From: Brachypodium distachyon
Taxonomy: Eukaryota; Streptophyta; Magnoliopsida; Poales; Poaceae
Assembly: GCF_000005505.3 (NCBI RefSeq)
Contig: NC_016131.3
Span: 47,973,355 to 48,037,354 of the forward strand
Length of the DNA: 64,000 nt
Direction: 5' to 3'
Shown here one piece after another: positions 21,511 through 41,800 of the stretch. Both the position numbers and the translations under genes were made by a program. Within the stretch, counting starts at the first letter, position 1; every line of letters starts with the position of its first letter. The notes beneath the pieces were generated by a model. The model had not been told where the DNA came from. It saw nothing but the letters and a program-made list of their open reading frames with translations, and did not search any database.

Positions 21511-22690
21511 CCCCCTCCTCCACCACCACCAGCAAGGCAGCAGCAGCAGCAGCAACCCCCCACAACTCTACTGAATCCCAACTGAACCTCAACCGCCCTG
21601 CACCCACCCCCACCCAACCGCCCCCGCAAGAGACCGAGGAGCGGGACGAGGCGGCGCCGCCCGCGAGAGACCGCGAACGAAGACGACAGAAGAGAAGGCC
21701 GCGGAAGATTTGCCTCACGAGACAATCTCTCTCTCTCTCTCTCTCGCTCGCTCGCTCGCTTTCACGCTCTGTGGTGACTTGTCGTTGCCAGAAGCCGCAC
21801 GCATATGCAGGACCGAAAGCAGATTCTTCTTCCGCCCTCTCTAATTAATCCCAGTGGATTAGTTAACCCAGCCATTTTATACAAATCTCGACAGTTCAAT
21901 AATCCCCTTTCCTTCGAACTTCTCTCTATCTGCTTCGTTATCCGGTCAACCCTCCGCTGATCCTTCTAACTTCTCTCACCGGCATGTGGGGCCCGAGGGC
22001 TCAGGCAGCTGATTTGGCGTCAGCCAGCAAGCCAGCAGCAGCCATCAGGTGATGTCAAATGATTGGAGCGCAACGGTAAGCAGACTGCAGACCACAGGTT
22101 CCATTTCCATTGCCTTGCAAAATTGCAACAGATTGCAAGCGACAGGAGGAAGAAATCCGCAAGCATAATCAACTGCTGCACGCGCTTGGACTTGTAAAAA
22201 ACAAAGAGTTGTGTGCTCGGCTGCTGCTTGATGTGGATTTTTGACGAGTTTTCCGTGTCAGTTTTGGTACGTAGAGAAGTCCGAATTGCCAAACTGGAGA
22301 CATTCTCATCATCGTCGGTTGTGCGCCGTGCGCGCGCGTGCAGTCCTCCTCTTCTTTTCTGTTGGGCGTATCAGAATTCAGAAGTGGTACAGATTCGTGT
22401 GTGATGCACACGCAAACATATGAGCAAAGGTAGTATCGTGTAGAGCGGTCCTCCCGGGTACGGTGAGCGACGGGCGCCGACAAACAACAGCCTCGAAATT
22501 GGAGTTCAGCTAGACGTGGATTGCTCGACCGACGACGAGCGGTGGCCTCTTTGGGCGTTAATGGGATTGAGCTCAGCGGTGGCCTTTTTGATCAGGAGGA
22601 AAACTTGGATGCGTATGTGCATCGTGTACCCGGCCGGCCCGCTTCGTTTCCACCATTTCCCATTAAATCATGGAGAAAACTTGTAGCAGG
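21511..22690. other. GW2-like promoter region
   Basis: 5' UTR and promoter of the minus-strand GW2-like gene. Contains a (CT)n then (CGCT)n microsatellite at 21727-21761, and poly-Pro/CAG-like runs just before the ATG. 22690 borders the Copia element. Nothing coding recognised at 21780-22690. Confidence 0.45.
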
Positions 22691-22929
22691 TGTTAGACTG
22701 CCGTTGTCTAACGGACAAGGCTGTAGATTTTATTCCTCTTTTCACTTCGATTTCTGTTGAGAGAGAGTTAGACCAGGTCTTTTCTGTTGTGATCTGTGAT
22801 CCGAAGGACCAGCTCTCCATGCGCACTCTTCTCTCCCCCTCAGTTGTACTCTCTATAAATTGTAAACTGATGCATCAATGAGAATTGTGAAGTGTGCTGC
22901 AATCTTTGTGTCTCTCTCAAATCTTTTCA
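22691..22929 (+). repeat. Copia 5' LTR
   Basis: Begins TGTTAGACTGCC and ends CTTTTCA. It carries a TATA box (TATAAAT, 22854-22860), so the transcript would start within the last 50 bases. Confidence 0.93.
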
Positions 22930-23001
22930 TGGTATCAGATTGGAAACCTTCCGCGACCTCCCACCTCCATCCGCTGCCCTCTCTTTCTCCCTGGCGCCTC
23001 C

Positions 23002-25040
23002 ATGACGAAGTCCGGCAAGTCCACCAAGACTGACTCCTCTAACGAAACCAACTCCTTCTCCACCCCCTCCATTCTTTACCAAGTCAGCACACTCGATATC
23101 ACTCGAGTAATTCACCGCACTCTCGATCTCAATGGCTCCTTCCCGTACTCTCACTGGAGATACTCGATGGAGATGCTATTTGAGAAATATGACATCGCCG
23201 ACCACGTCAACGCCGATGCCATCGCCTACCCCAATGACGAAGAGTGGCGGATCATTGATCTGTCGATCAAATCGTGGATTCATTCCACGGTTTCCACTTC
23301 CATCTTCGGCCTCCTCATGGAACCGAAGGCTACTGTTGCCTCCACCTGGTCCACTATCGAGACCCTCTTCCTCGGCAACAAACGACTTCGTCAGGAGCAA
23401 CTCACTCATCGCCTTCACCGGCTGAAGCAGGGCAAGACCTCTATTATGGACTACTGCGCGTGCCTGAAGGAGATCATCGATGGCCTGACCGACGCCGGCC
23501 AGCCCATGAAGGACAACGAGAAGGTCACCGCTCTCTTCCGCGGCCTCGACAAGCGTCATCTGTTCACCAAATTGGGCTCGTGCGATGAAAGAAGAATTTG
23601 ACGCCCTTGTTTCTAACAACACTTGGACTCTTGTTTCTCCACCTCCTGGTGCTAACATTATTTCAGGAAAATGGGTTTTTCGGCACAAATTTCATTCGGA
23701 TGGACCTCTTGCTCGTTATAAAGCCCGATGGGTTGTTCATGGCTATTGTCAGGAACATGGCGTTGATTACAACGAAACCTTCAACCCTGTGGTTAAGCCG
23801 AGCACCATTCGAGTGGTTCTATCTCTTGTCGTTTCTTGGAATTGGCCTGTTCACCAACTTGATGTGAAGAATGCTTTCCTAAATGGCAAGCTCAATGAAA
23901 CTGTCTATTGCATTCAGCCCCAAGGCTTTCAAAATCAACACCAGCCGAACCATGTTTGTCATTTACACAAATCTTTATATGGCCTCAAACAAGCCCCGTG
24001 CCTGGTTTACTCAATTTGCAAGCTTCATAACTTCTGTTGGTTTCATTGCTTTCAAATCTGACTCATCCTTATTCTTTTTCAACAAGAATGGTCATACTGC
24101 ATATCTCTTTCTTTATGTTGATGATATTGTTTTAACCGCCTCTTCCCAGTCTTTTCTGGATCAGGTCATTAACTCTTTATGTTCTGAATTTTCTATGACC
24201 GATCTTGGCCTCTTGAGTCATTTTCTTGGCATTGTTGTGTCCCAGTCGCCCTCAGGTATGCTGCTTTCTCAAAAACAGTATATTCTTGACATTCTCGACC
24301 GAGCCGACATAACTGATTGTCACCCTGCTAAGACACATTGATTCCGGCGCCAAACTCTCAAATGAAGGTGAACTTTTGGACAATCCCACGCATTATCGAA
24401 GTCTTGCCGGTGCTCTTCAGTATCTTACTATTACTCGCCCTGAGATTTCCTATGCTGTTTAGCAAGTTTGCCTCTTCATGTATTCTCCGAGAACCTCCCA
24501 TTTTAATCTTATCAAGAGAATCATTCATTATCTACAGGGGACTTTAGACTTTGTCTTTGTTCTTTCTCCTTCTAACAACCAGAATCTTACTGCTTACTCT
24601 GATGCGGACTGGGCTGGTTGCCCCGATACGCGTCGGTCTACTTTCGGGTTCTGTGCTTTACTCGATGACAATTTGGTGTCCTGGTCGTCGAAGCGTCAGC
24701 TCACGGTGTCCCGATCTAGTGCAGAAGCAGAATATCGAGCCGTAGCTCATGTTGTTGCTGAATCTTGCTGGCTACGGCAGCTCCTTCAAGAACTTGGTGT
24801 CAAGTTGATCAAAGGCACTGTTGTTCACTGTGATAATGGTCTCTGCAAACCCAGTCTAGCACAAGCGCACGAAGCATATTGAGATCGACATTCATTTTGT
24901 CCGGGAAAAAGTTCATCTTGGTGAAGCCCGTGTGCAACATGTTCCGACTGAGCTTCAATTTGCAGATATCTTTACAAAGGGGTTATCCACAACCGTTTTT
25001 CATCAATTCCGGTCCAATCTCAACGTTCGTAACGACGACG
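23002..25040 (+). pseudogene. Copia gag-pol remnant
   Basis: Gag frame 23002-23601 (UBN2-like gag region with the LFLGNKRLRQEQL-type motif) ends where it meets pol. The RT frame opens at 23585, overlapping by 17 bases in another frame, and shows the expected early RT blocks (WVFRHKF, YKARWV, LDVKNAFLNG). A break near 24000 shifts the frame before the YVDD catalytic box (about 24112-24125). Another shift lies near 24340, a stop interrupts near 24460, and another shift lies near 24840 inside RNase H (which has DADWAGC and AEAEYRA). The 3' part ends with the usual ADIFTKGL motif. Many breaks: not translatable as one protein. Confidence 0.9.
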
Positions 25041-25064
25041 ATGTGACTGCGAGGGGGGGGGGGG

Positions 25065-25299
25065 TGTTAGACTGCCGTTGTGTAACGGATAAGGCTGTAG
25101 ATTTTATTCCTCTTTTCTCTTTGTTTTCTGTTGAGAGTTAGACCAGGTACTTTCTGTTGTGATATGTGATCCGAAGGACCAGCTCTCCATGCACACTCTT
25201 CTCTCCCCCTCAGTTGTACTCTCTATAAATTGTAAACTGATGCATCAATGAGAATTGTGAAGTGTGCTGCAATCTTTGTGTCTCTCTCAAATCCTTTCA
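25065..25299 (+). repeat. Copia 3' LTR
   Basis: Matches the 5' LTR apart from about 10 substitutions and a missing AGAG; ends CCTTTCA before GCAGG. Confidence 0.93.
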
Positions 25300-25460
25300 G
25301 CAGGGGCTTTAGTTCGTTTCCCTTAATCGCTCTGATCCTTCTCAATCTAGATGGAACACCAGAAGAACGAACTAGCCCTAACATGCTTCCACAGGCCGGC
25401 ACCAATACTCTCTCCCCTTTCACTGTTTTAGTCCAATAATTAGTTCCTTGGTCTTAAGTA

Positions 25461-25640
25461 CTCTATCCGTTCCAAAATAAGTGACGTGGAAATAGTACAA
25501 GATTTTAGCTCCCATTCTAAATTAAACTTCTTAAAATTTTGTGTCAAAAAAACGATCACATTTTAAGAAAAAACTGTTAGTATCTACAACTCTAAATTAG
25601 TTTTATTATATCTATCATGATATATATTTTTATACTCCGT
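25461..25640. mobile_element. Degenerate Stowaway-like element
   Basis: Starts CTCTATCCGTTCCAAAATAAGT after TA, then a long AT-rich interior. The right end is eroded near TATACTCCGTAGTA (25633-25646). Confidence 0.4.
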
Positions 25641-26039
25641 AGTATATTTAGATGATATTGTTTGTGTTAGTATATTTTTCTTATAAATTTAGTCAAATTA
25701 AGAAATCTTTACTTATAAGACAAAATGACATCATCTTATGTTTAAGAATCGATTGCGTCTTGGTCCCTTCAGCACCAATGCAAAATCGATTCTTCACACT
25801 GACATGGGTATTTTACTCGCTCTTTTTTTTTAGAATACTCGCTTTTTTTCTGCGAATCTGCACGCTGCAAAGGACTTAATGGGCCCTGTTATCCGTTTTC
25901 TCGGCCCTCAAGTCTACTCCGTGCTGTGCAGAAAGCCCTCAACCCGAACTAGCCGTTTCGATCAACCAACAGCCCTCTCTCTCTTCTTCTTCTTCTTCTT
26001 CCCCGCGCCTCTGCTCTTCTCTGCAGCGGCGGGCAACCG

Positions 26040-28373
26040 ATGGACCAGTTCCCCACGGCGCCTTCTGTCAACCTCTGGGGCGGCGACGAAGAGCCACAGA
26101 CGGGGTGGCACCCCGCCGCGCGGCACGTGTGGCTGCGCAGCCGCCAGCTCGACGGCGCGTACCTCCACGCCACCCGCGATGGGGCGGGGGTCTGCCTCCG
26201 ACGGACCCGGGCGTCCATGACCGCCGCGTGGGCCGTGCACGAGCCCCCCGACGGGCTCGGGCGCGTGTTCCTGCAGAGCGCCGCCTACGGCCGCTACCTC
26301 GCCCCCACCGACTCGCCGGCGCCGCGGGGCCAGCACGGATTCCGCACCGTGCTGACCAGGCACTACGAGACCTCCCCTGGGACACCGGCAGAGGCCATCA
26401 TGTGGGAGTTCGTCGAGCGCGGGGACTATGTGGGCCTCTGCATCGCCGGCGGCGCGCGCTACCTCCGCGCCAACGGGAGATTCTTCCGGTTGAATGGGAG
26501 ATACCTCCCCTGGAACACCGGCGTCACCGTCCAGTACCGCGGCACGACGATGCACTGGGACTGGGTCATGGAACCCATCCCGCTCACTCCGCAGTTTCCT
26601 GGCATTCCTGGTCCGATCGATGTGAGTTCTCCTTCTCCATGCCCGCTTCCTAGGATTGGTGTCGAATTGAGTGAATTGGGTTCCTGAGTGTCGTTAATGT
26701 GCATCGTAGTTTAACCGCAGAGATCGCAGATTCATGGCTCTGCTAATTTCGTGGTTAATTCCATTCGCCTGGGAGCAATTCATGGTTCTGTTCTTGCCGA
26801 ATTTGCGCTTCGTGGGAGCAGCTCTTGCCTCCTCTGTTTCTTAAACTTAATTTCAACTCGACTGCAGGAACCCGTGCCCGGAAAGCTCGCCATCATGTTC
26901 GGGCGCCAGCGGCCGCCGACGCGGCCGATCCGGTTCGTGCAGGCAGCCGACGACGGGAGCTACAACGGGGTGAACGGCTGGACAACGTTCCAGTTCACCG
27001 GGAACTCCGTCTTCCGCCTGAGGAAAGAGGTGGCCGGCATTCTGCACACAGTGGACACCGACATCATCATGTGCGTCCGAGCGGGCCGCCATGGGCGGCT
27101 CGCGCCGATGCTCGTCGACATGCCTCGCGGCGGCGACGGCGACACCGTCTACATCGTCGTCATCACCTTGGGGACGCCAGGTGTGAAACGCTCTTCATGT
27201 CCCTCTAACTGAACTCCTTTTGCAAAATGCCTGTGTATTATCCTATTGCTGCACGGAAACTATATTTTGAGTCTTATTTTGTTATTTCGGTGCAGCTTTA
27301 ATCTGATCGTGCTTGAGAAACAGTTTTACTGAAACTTTTGCTGATGTGATTCTGTTAGGAGTTGGGACTTGTCTGAAACTGTCCCATTCTTGTAAGCAAG
27401 TTGAAGTTCACATGTTCACTTGTTCACAGTCGGCCTTCGTAGGAAATTATTAGTTTTATACTACTACTATTGTTGATTCAGATCTCATGTTGTTGGTTTC
27501 ATGCTATTTGCCTCGAGTAGAAACTTTGAACCTACTGGTTTTATACTACTGCTGTTCATTCAGATATACTGTTTTTGGTTTCATTCTATTTGCCTGCAGT
27601 AGAAAATTTGGAACCTAAAAAAACCATATTAGTTCAGTGAGCTAATCTACTTGTGCTTGAAACAACAATGTATGCTCTGTTAGGATTGGGACTGATTTAT
27701 GAGAGTTGTGTGAAAACTGTACTAGATGAGAAAAATTAGTTGAATGAAAACTGTTCTGTGAGGTTTTACCTCGTGGATTTATCAGTCTGCGTATAGAAGC
27801 TAAAAGATGGCCTGAAGCTATTGTTACTGGGAAAACAATCATTTCATAAGTCATAGTATATTCACAGTTCACACTCAGGGTTTATATGGAAATTGTCGGT
27901 TTGGTACTACTATCCATGGTACAGATAATTCTTTTTTTTTGTTGATTGGGTTGATTTAGAAATCTGTCATCTCATTTCAGCCTTAGAGAGAAGCTACTGG
28001 TTTCTATTTGATTTAGCATATCGTAAATGTATTGAATAATCTCTGAAGTAAATTCAGGTTGTATCCTTCGAACCCAAATCAGCTCAGTCATCTAATTCCA
28101 GCTTTACAGAGCAGACATTGGTATCTATTTGATCATCCTAATGTAAATGTTTTGAGTAGAAGAAATTTCGTATTGACGGAAGCTAGTTCCTGCACATTAT
28201 TATGTTTTCAGGTTTTGTACATGACCTGTCTTCTTACTTTTGCAAAACTTTGAGATTAAGATTATTGATGTTCTACAAGAGTTAAAGTACCTGTGACACA
28301 ATGTCTAACTACCTCGTTGTTTTCTGCTAATTCAGCCGCAGCTGCGCTGCGCTACCCGGATATCAACACGTAG
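26040..28373 (+). CDS. DUF569 (beta-trefoil, fascin-like) protein, 3 exons
   Basis: Exons 26040-26621, 26868-27180 and 28336-28373 join in frame to 310 residues. The first domain has the family pattern HVWLRSRQLDGAYLHAT, GRVFLQSAAYGRYLAP and ARYLRANGRFFRLNGRY. The second exon opens EPVPGKLAIMFGRQRP and has NGWTTFQFTGNSVFRLRKEV, which is the usual DUF569 C-terminal domain. The last exon adds only 12 codons (ends RYPDINT). Such proteins are proposed to have actin-crosslinker-like beta-trefoil folds; their biochemical role is not known. Start ATG follows a CT-rich leader (25978-26000). Exons 1-2 are strongly GC-rich. The second intron is large (1155 bases) for such a short last exon. Confidence 0.88.
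27449..28160. repeat. Old tandem duplications in the DUF569 intron 2
   Basis: Pair 1: near 27449-27534 and 27535-27618, sharing TTTTATACTACT, TTCAGAT, GGTTTCAT and CTATTTGCCT then AGTAGAAA. Pair 2: near 27966-28040 and 28085-28160, sharing TCATCT, TTCCAGC-like, TCTATTTGAT and GTAAATGT then TTGA. Copies are clearly diverged. Confidence 0.65.
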
Positions 28374-29173
28374 TCGATGAGATCAGAGCAGGACTCCTGA
28401 CAGCGCCTCCCAGTTCACCTCTTCAGAAGTTGTCGCCACCTCGGACACAACAACATGAGAATTCAGAACTTTGGTAGCTAAACTTGATATAGGTTCAGAA
28501 AAACTCAGCAGCCCTTGTGTTTCTGCTACCTAAACTTGCCCTTGTTCCCCTGACGGTTCTAAAATTCAGAACTGTTGAAAGCGTCAAGTAGAATGGCCGA
28601 ACAAATGTGCTATGACCATGGTTGGCAACTACTTGATCATCTCTAGCTGCATTTTTTCTTAGATGAGGCTTCTGATGTCAGATGTTGTAGTGCTTGAATT
28701 GCTGTTTCAATTTTGAATCGAACAACAGGATAGAAATTTGTATTCTGACTGGAAGGTTTTCAAGAAGGTTTTCTTCCATACCACACGTCAGACATCACCC
28801 AGTAGGACGCTGTGGTATCTGCAAGGCTCCGGCCCACTAAAGTTTTCCTGTCATGTTCGACATGTACGATTAATTTGGCCGGATTATACTTTTTAACTTT
28901 ATAAGATTGGCCATACATGTAAAGGAGCTCTGCTTTACACCGCACGTGCATATTAGCAATTGGAACGTGAAGTAAACGTCGCAGGCAAGGGAAGGACCTG
29001 TAGAGCAAGAGCTCGCTGCAGGCCACTATCCGGTGCACCACCGTCCGATCTGACACCTCCTTCAGTCCTTCCTGCGGGTTCCTTGAGACACGAAGGTTCC
29101 ATTTTGTGAGGACCCGGCGATCTCCACGACTCCAACGTGTCATTTGATACTCAATCTAACATGTCGTCCCCGC
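28374..29173. other. DUF569 3' flank
   Basis: Presumed 3' UTR up to about 28760. 28760-29143 has an open minus-strand frame with no recognisable domain. No gene called. Confidence 0.35.
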
Positions 29174-29181
29174 AAGTCAGG

Positions 29182-29326
29182 CAGTGGCGGAGCTAGCCCA
29201 TTATGGAAGCCTGGGCAAGATCCATTGTAAAGTAAAGTTTGCCCAATTTTTTTGCTAAGTTAATCATCTTCTTTACTGTGATAAAAGTGACATTGATGAG
29301 TGGAGCCTGGGCAATTGCCGCTCATG
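29182..29326. mobile_element. hAT-like MITE with 8-bp TSD
   Basis: 145 bases flanked by AAGTCAGG at 29174-29181 and 29327-29334. Ends are imperfect inverted repeats beginning CA (CAGTGGCGGAGCTAGCCC and, on the other strand, CATGAGCGGCAATTGCCC). GCCTGGGCAA occurs in both halves, in opposite strand context. Confidence 0.75.
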
Positions 29327-36829
<7,503 letters not shown>

Positions 36830-37984
36830 CTGGAGCTCAGTTTCGGCATTTGAACAGCTTCATTCACATGGAACTTTTTTCCTCCTGCCACCACGAAAGG
36901 TCGCTGCCGCTGATTGCTAGCTGTAAATAATTGCCTCACCTGAAGATCTCCCCTGGATAAGCTGAAGGTGGTGTTTTAAGGGCAGACGAGAAGGGCTCAG
37001 GGTGGTCGAACTTCTGCGTAGCTATGGATTCTTGTGCTTGTGTATGTTGTTGTCTCATGTGGATGTTGTACTTTTTTTTTCTTGAAATGTTTCAGCGTCG
37101 TCCGTAAGGAAGAGGTAGTTCATGAACGATGACTGCCTAACTTCAATAGACGTCTTCAGATTTTTACTGGTTGATTTTATGGACTATTGTGCTCGCTTAA
37201 TGTTTGCTGGACAGGACTTCAGTTCCAGTTTTGTTTGTAATTCGTGCTTAATGAAAAATGCCTAACTGTTACTCGGTGGTATCTGCTAAACGTCGACAAG
37301 TATATTTCTTAGGTTCAGCCCAGTTCCTGTGCTCTTGCTTAGAAACTGCACTTTCCGTGTTATGTGATGCAGGAGCATGTTATGTCCCAGCCACCATTGC
37401 TTAGAAACTACGCTTTTCGTTATGTTTGTAGTTTATCAGTTCTGTGCACACGCAGCCTAGAGATAATATATCGGTAATGCATTACCAGCAAGACCCCTTA
37501 TCAATCTTAGCATTCATGGTATGTACCATATCCAGTAACTTGAAGCTCTGTATGAACAGATGACAACGGCCCCAGGCCGTATTATGAGTATCTGACAATA
37601 TTTGCCTCACACACAAGTTGAGGCAATCATGCGAACAAAAATACCATGAGCCCAACTCTTAACCGTTGTTTCTTCCCATCTTCAATCGTGCCGGCAGCTG
37701 GCTCCTTGCAGTACCAAACAGTTCTGGACGTCTGCAATCAAGTGTACCGCTAACTCCTGTAGATCTGTAGCAAAAGAACGTTTCCCTGTGAGAGATAAAC
37801 AACACATAGCAACCAACAAGCTACTGCTTGCGGCAGCACTTGCCAAAGCAAATAGCTTTAGCGATAATTTTATGGCTTTACTATATATGCGAACATTGGC
37901 AAAACCTTTAAACGATGGCAACTAGTTGCTCACGATCTTACTGATTACCAACTATGGCGAATGTCAGCATACCGAGTGCAAATC
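36830..37984. other. Convergent 3' UTR region (MPK6 and the esterase)
   Basis: MPK6 3' UTR from 36830 to about 37250. The esterase 3' UTR probably lies near 37690-37984. A small direct repeat TTGCTTAGAAACT(G/A)C occurs near 37335 and 37398. No other gene. Confidence 0.45.
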
Positions 37985-38806
37985 TTACAGGTTGGCATGA
38001 AAACATGATTGTTTTATGCTGTTGGCGAGATGGGCAATAACGCCGGCACCAGCATTGTGGAGCCACTCGTTTTTAACCTGCATAGGTACCATGTATAGTG
38101 AATTGAAGATAGAACAGGGTGGTCAACTGGTCATCCAATCAGAAAATGCTCTCGGGACTCCTCTGGTATACATTTACATACATGTATGCTGTTGTGAGCA
38201 GAGTAAGGCCATAGTGATGCATGGAAGTTGACATCTACTTTCTTCCAACCCACTCTTTGCAAGCCATGAATCATCTCCTCTGTTCCACAACAAAGAATTG
38301 GTTTCAGAGTGCAAAAGGAACAAATGTACTCCCTCCGTCCCATATTAAGTGTTGAAATATTACATGTATCTAGACACATTTTAGGTATAGATACATGCAT
38401 ATTTGGGCAAATTTGAGACACTTAATATGGGATGGAGTAGTGCATTGTACTGCAAAATTCCTGTTTACCTTCCATCATTTCGTGATATTCCTCGGTATTT
38501 TCGATGTTCGGCGTACTTTGTGCAGCCTCCTTAGCTCTGGCGGCTCGCGAAGGAAAATGGGGACCATCGGACGATACAGCCGAACAGTATTCCACATTCA
38601 CAATGTACTTGTAGCCATCAACAGAACGATGCAAGGGCTGTGTACAGGGAACAAAAAGAAGAGTTCATCAACTATCACCCACTCGGTAATTCAATTTAGT
38701 GACTGCAATCAAATCCTAGTGGAAGCGAAGTACCGTTTTAAGGTCCAGTTCTCTCCTTATTGAAGATGTTCGCCAACCGACCATATCTGGCATCAAGGGT
38801 CAGGAA

Positions 38807-38846
<40 letters not shown>

Positions 38847-41800
38847 AGATGCACATATGTTGCAGATCAAGTTCAACAAATAAATTTTGCTCCTTTAAGA
38901 GAAATAATTTCGTAGAAAAGGATACGGTCATATGAAACATTAGCATACAGAACACGGTTCTTGAAAGCTGCTAGTGCAGATCTGTTGGACAATGAACAAA
39001 CATTATTTTTGTACTAGAACTAATTAACTTCTATAATCTTTCTTCTTCACTTACATAAACTTTTTGTCCTCGTGATCAGATGTCATTAATAGAAGAAGAG
39101 GTGGCTTGCTAGGTTCACCATCAGTGAGAAAGAGTTGACCACCAGTGCGTCCGACAATGAAGGGAGCCAACGGTGCAGCGAGCTTTTCTAGGAATGATAG
39201 CCCTTGAAGAAATGGAAGCTGATAATTGCAAAATGGAGAAAAATTGCATGTAGTTAATACATTGCTAGATACTCGCATATTTCATCAAAAGTTTGTAATA
39301 GATGGCTTCGGCCCTTTCAACGGGAGATTGAGTATACCTCATAAAATTCTTACTAGGTAACTGCAATTTGCATAAAAATATCTTGAACGAGACAAGAATA
39401 GTTGCTTCCAAGGAAGCCAAACCTGGATGCAGAGTGTGAAAAAGTTGACAAAAATACTTTAACACATGTTGGAGACCCACCTGATTTTTTCCTCTAACAC
39501 CAAGATGTGGGGTTGCCAATGTAATAAAATTAATTGGCTCCAACCCAGCAATTGCACCTAATCCTGAAGTGTGTTGTGGTATTTCAGATCCTCCAACTGT
39601 AGGCATGACATAAGCACTACCTAGACCCGTTTCCTTTGTTTGCAGTGAATATAGTATAGAAATAGCATATCTAGCAAACAAACCACCCAAAGAATGTGCT
39701 ATGAAGGAAATCTTTCTCAAGCCTGCCATCTTCTGAACCACATCCAAGACCTGCTTCCATAGGGCATAATTATGCAAACTTCCTAAGCAGTTAATACAAG
39801 AACAACAGAGAACAGTGTCTACTACGTACTTCGTTCGCTAACCTTCTTCCAGCTACATCAATCCCATCAAAAGATTTCGTGTAGATGTTTGATGAACTAG
39901 CTGCAGAGAAATAATTTGCCCATTTAAGGCTGAAAAACATTTTGTCTCAAGAGTAAGCCTATGTGCTACGCAATGCATGCCAGAACCCAGGTTTTGACTT
40001 ATATAACCTCAAATATAATCAATAGTACGCCGATGTGTCTCCAAGTCAACAGTCAGTGTACAAATACTTTCAACTTGATTAGATATGACCTTGCAGAGCA
40101 TGGAATGCCAACCTCGATCCTAACATCAGGTGTATAAATACTTTATTTGGAGTAGAGTCTCTGACTTGAATAAGAGAAGAGAACAAGATCAAAAGCGAGA
40201 CTCAGCGGGAGGGCAAGATTGAGTAAGACGATATCATTCATGGTAAAAACTCATGGAAAGGATTGTAAAAGTGATCGGGAGAGATAAGGGGCTGGACAGT
40301 GGAAATTCGGTATGACAATGATCGCATCGCCTCTACCATACAAAGAACGGCGTCGATGGTGTGGAATACTTCAGCGTAAAGAGGTGATCTTTGTGAAATA
40401 TCGACGGCTGAGGTGGCGTGATGACAGAGGCAGGGGCAACGGTAGGCGCTCTGCAGGGAAGACATAGACCTGACAGGAGAGCCCTGCCTGCCAACATCTC
40501 ATCACTAACGGGTAAGTGCGGACAACTTAGTCTGAGGTTTGATTCCTATTTTACCTAATTCCTTTAATCTGAACTCAAATATTTTTTAATTTTGAATGTT
40601 CAACTTAAGTTCAGATGTCCAGAAAATGCTCATGGTGCCTATTTGGATTATTCCAAACCCCTATAAATTATCTGGAGAACTTTAGTAAATAAATTACACA
40701 CAGTAAAAGCAAACTCATATTTGATTCAAATGGAGGTTTAAATTTTTATGAGAAAATTACAATAGGTTCCTAATATTACTGGAAGCTTAGATACAAATTT
40801 TCTAGAGATTTCTACAAAGATTAATCCCTCAATTTAATAGATCGCATAGCTTCCATTTATTTGAAGATCTAATTCCAAAGGTTCTGCTCATTCAATTTCC
40901 TGAAACAATCTAGTATTTTATTTCTGATTGTATTCTAAAACAATCCTTGAGATTTCAAACTGCCACATTTTCATATTCCTGAAATTCTATAGAGAGCTTC
41001 TCTATCACTATTTACAAAACTGGGAATGCTACAATGCACTGGGTGCCGATTTCATATCTTAACTACATTTTTTTGTGCGGTCAATTCTATTTCTGTAATC
41101 TTGTTCCACAGATCATTCGATCTCAAAAAGAAAATACAGATAAGTAGGTGTTCCGTGGTACAGGGTGATATTAGCCTTGAAAGTTCACTAAATAAATATA
41201 GAGTTCAAACACCAACATGCCATACCATGGATGAAGAATTTACCACCTAGCTGCCTTTTCAACACTGCTTCCCCATATGTCCAGTCACTGGGGCTACATT
41301 TAAAGGAGAATGAATGAAATTATCAGTAAAGTTCGAGAAAGAATACCGATAAGAGCAGCTTTGAGTAAATTGTGGCAAACATACATACATATATATATTT
41401 AGTATTTGATATAGATGTTACTATTTTCAAATTTTCCAAAGACTGCATATTTCGAGTTTTGGCAATTAAGCGCATTACTCACTGAAGTTCAAATTTAGAA
41501 TTTTAGCAAATTATTGGTGCATAAATAAAAGAGTCCGGCCAGCAATAGCCATAAGAACTCATGTACGGACATGATAATGATTAATGCAACACTTGAATTG
41601 CTGAGCAAGGTGGTGTTCTAGTTGTAATTTCATAGCAATACAACAAGGAATCAGGCTAATTCGAAAGGAACACATGTAAACAGAAATATGAAATTAAGTC
41701 TCTAAGAAAGACACACAAAGCAATGTTTAGTAAAGTTCAAGACATAGCTGCATGATGCAGCATTGCAGCTCACATATTCTTATAAACTAACATTATATAC

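Larger units (their letters stand above)
22691..25299 (+). mobile_element. Ty1/Copia LTR retrotransposon, internally deleted
   Basis: Complete from LTR to LTR: 5' LTR 22691-22929 and 3' LTR 25065-25299, flanked by the 5-base duplication GCAGG (22686-22690 and 25300-25304). A primer-binding site (TGGTATCAGATTGG, initiator-Met tRNA type) directly follows the 5' LTR. A G-rich polypurine tract (25051-25064) precedes the 3' LTR. The interior is only about 2.1 kb: gag N-terminal part, then directly reverse transcriptase and RNase H. Zinc knuckle, protease and integrase are absent. RT-before-RNase H order and the missing-integrase join fit a Copia internal deletion. The LTRs differ by about 10 substitutions and one 4-base indel over about 235 bases, so the insertion is not recent. 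Non-functional. Confidence 0.95.

Noticed and set aside
28760..29143. 127-codon minus-strand open frame downstream of the DUF569 gene
   Set aside because: No domain or good start context; reads like chance in 3' flanking sequence.
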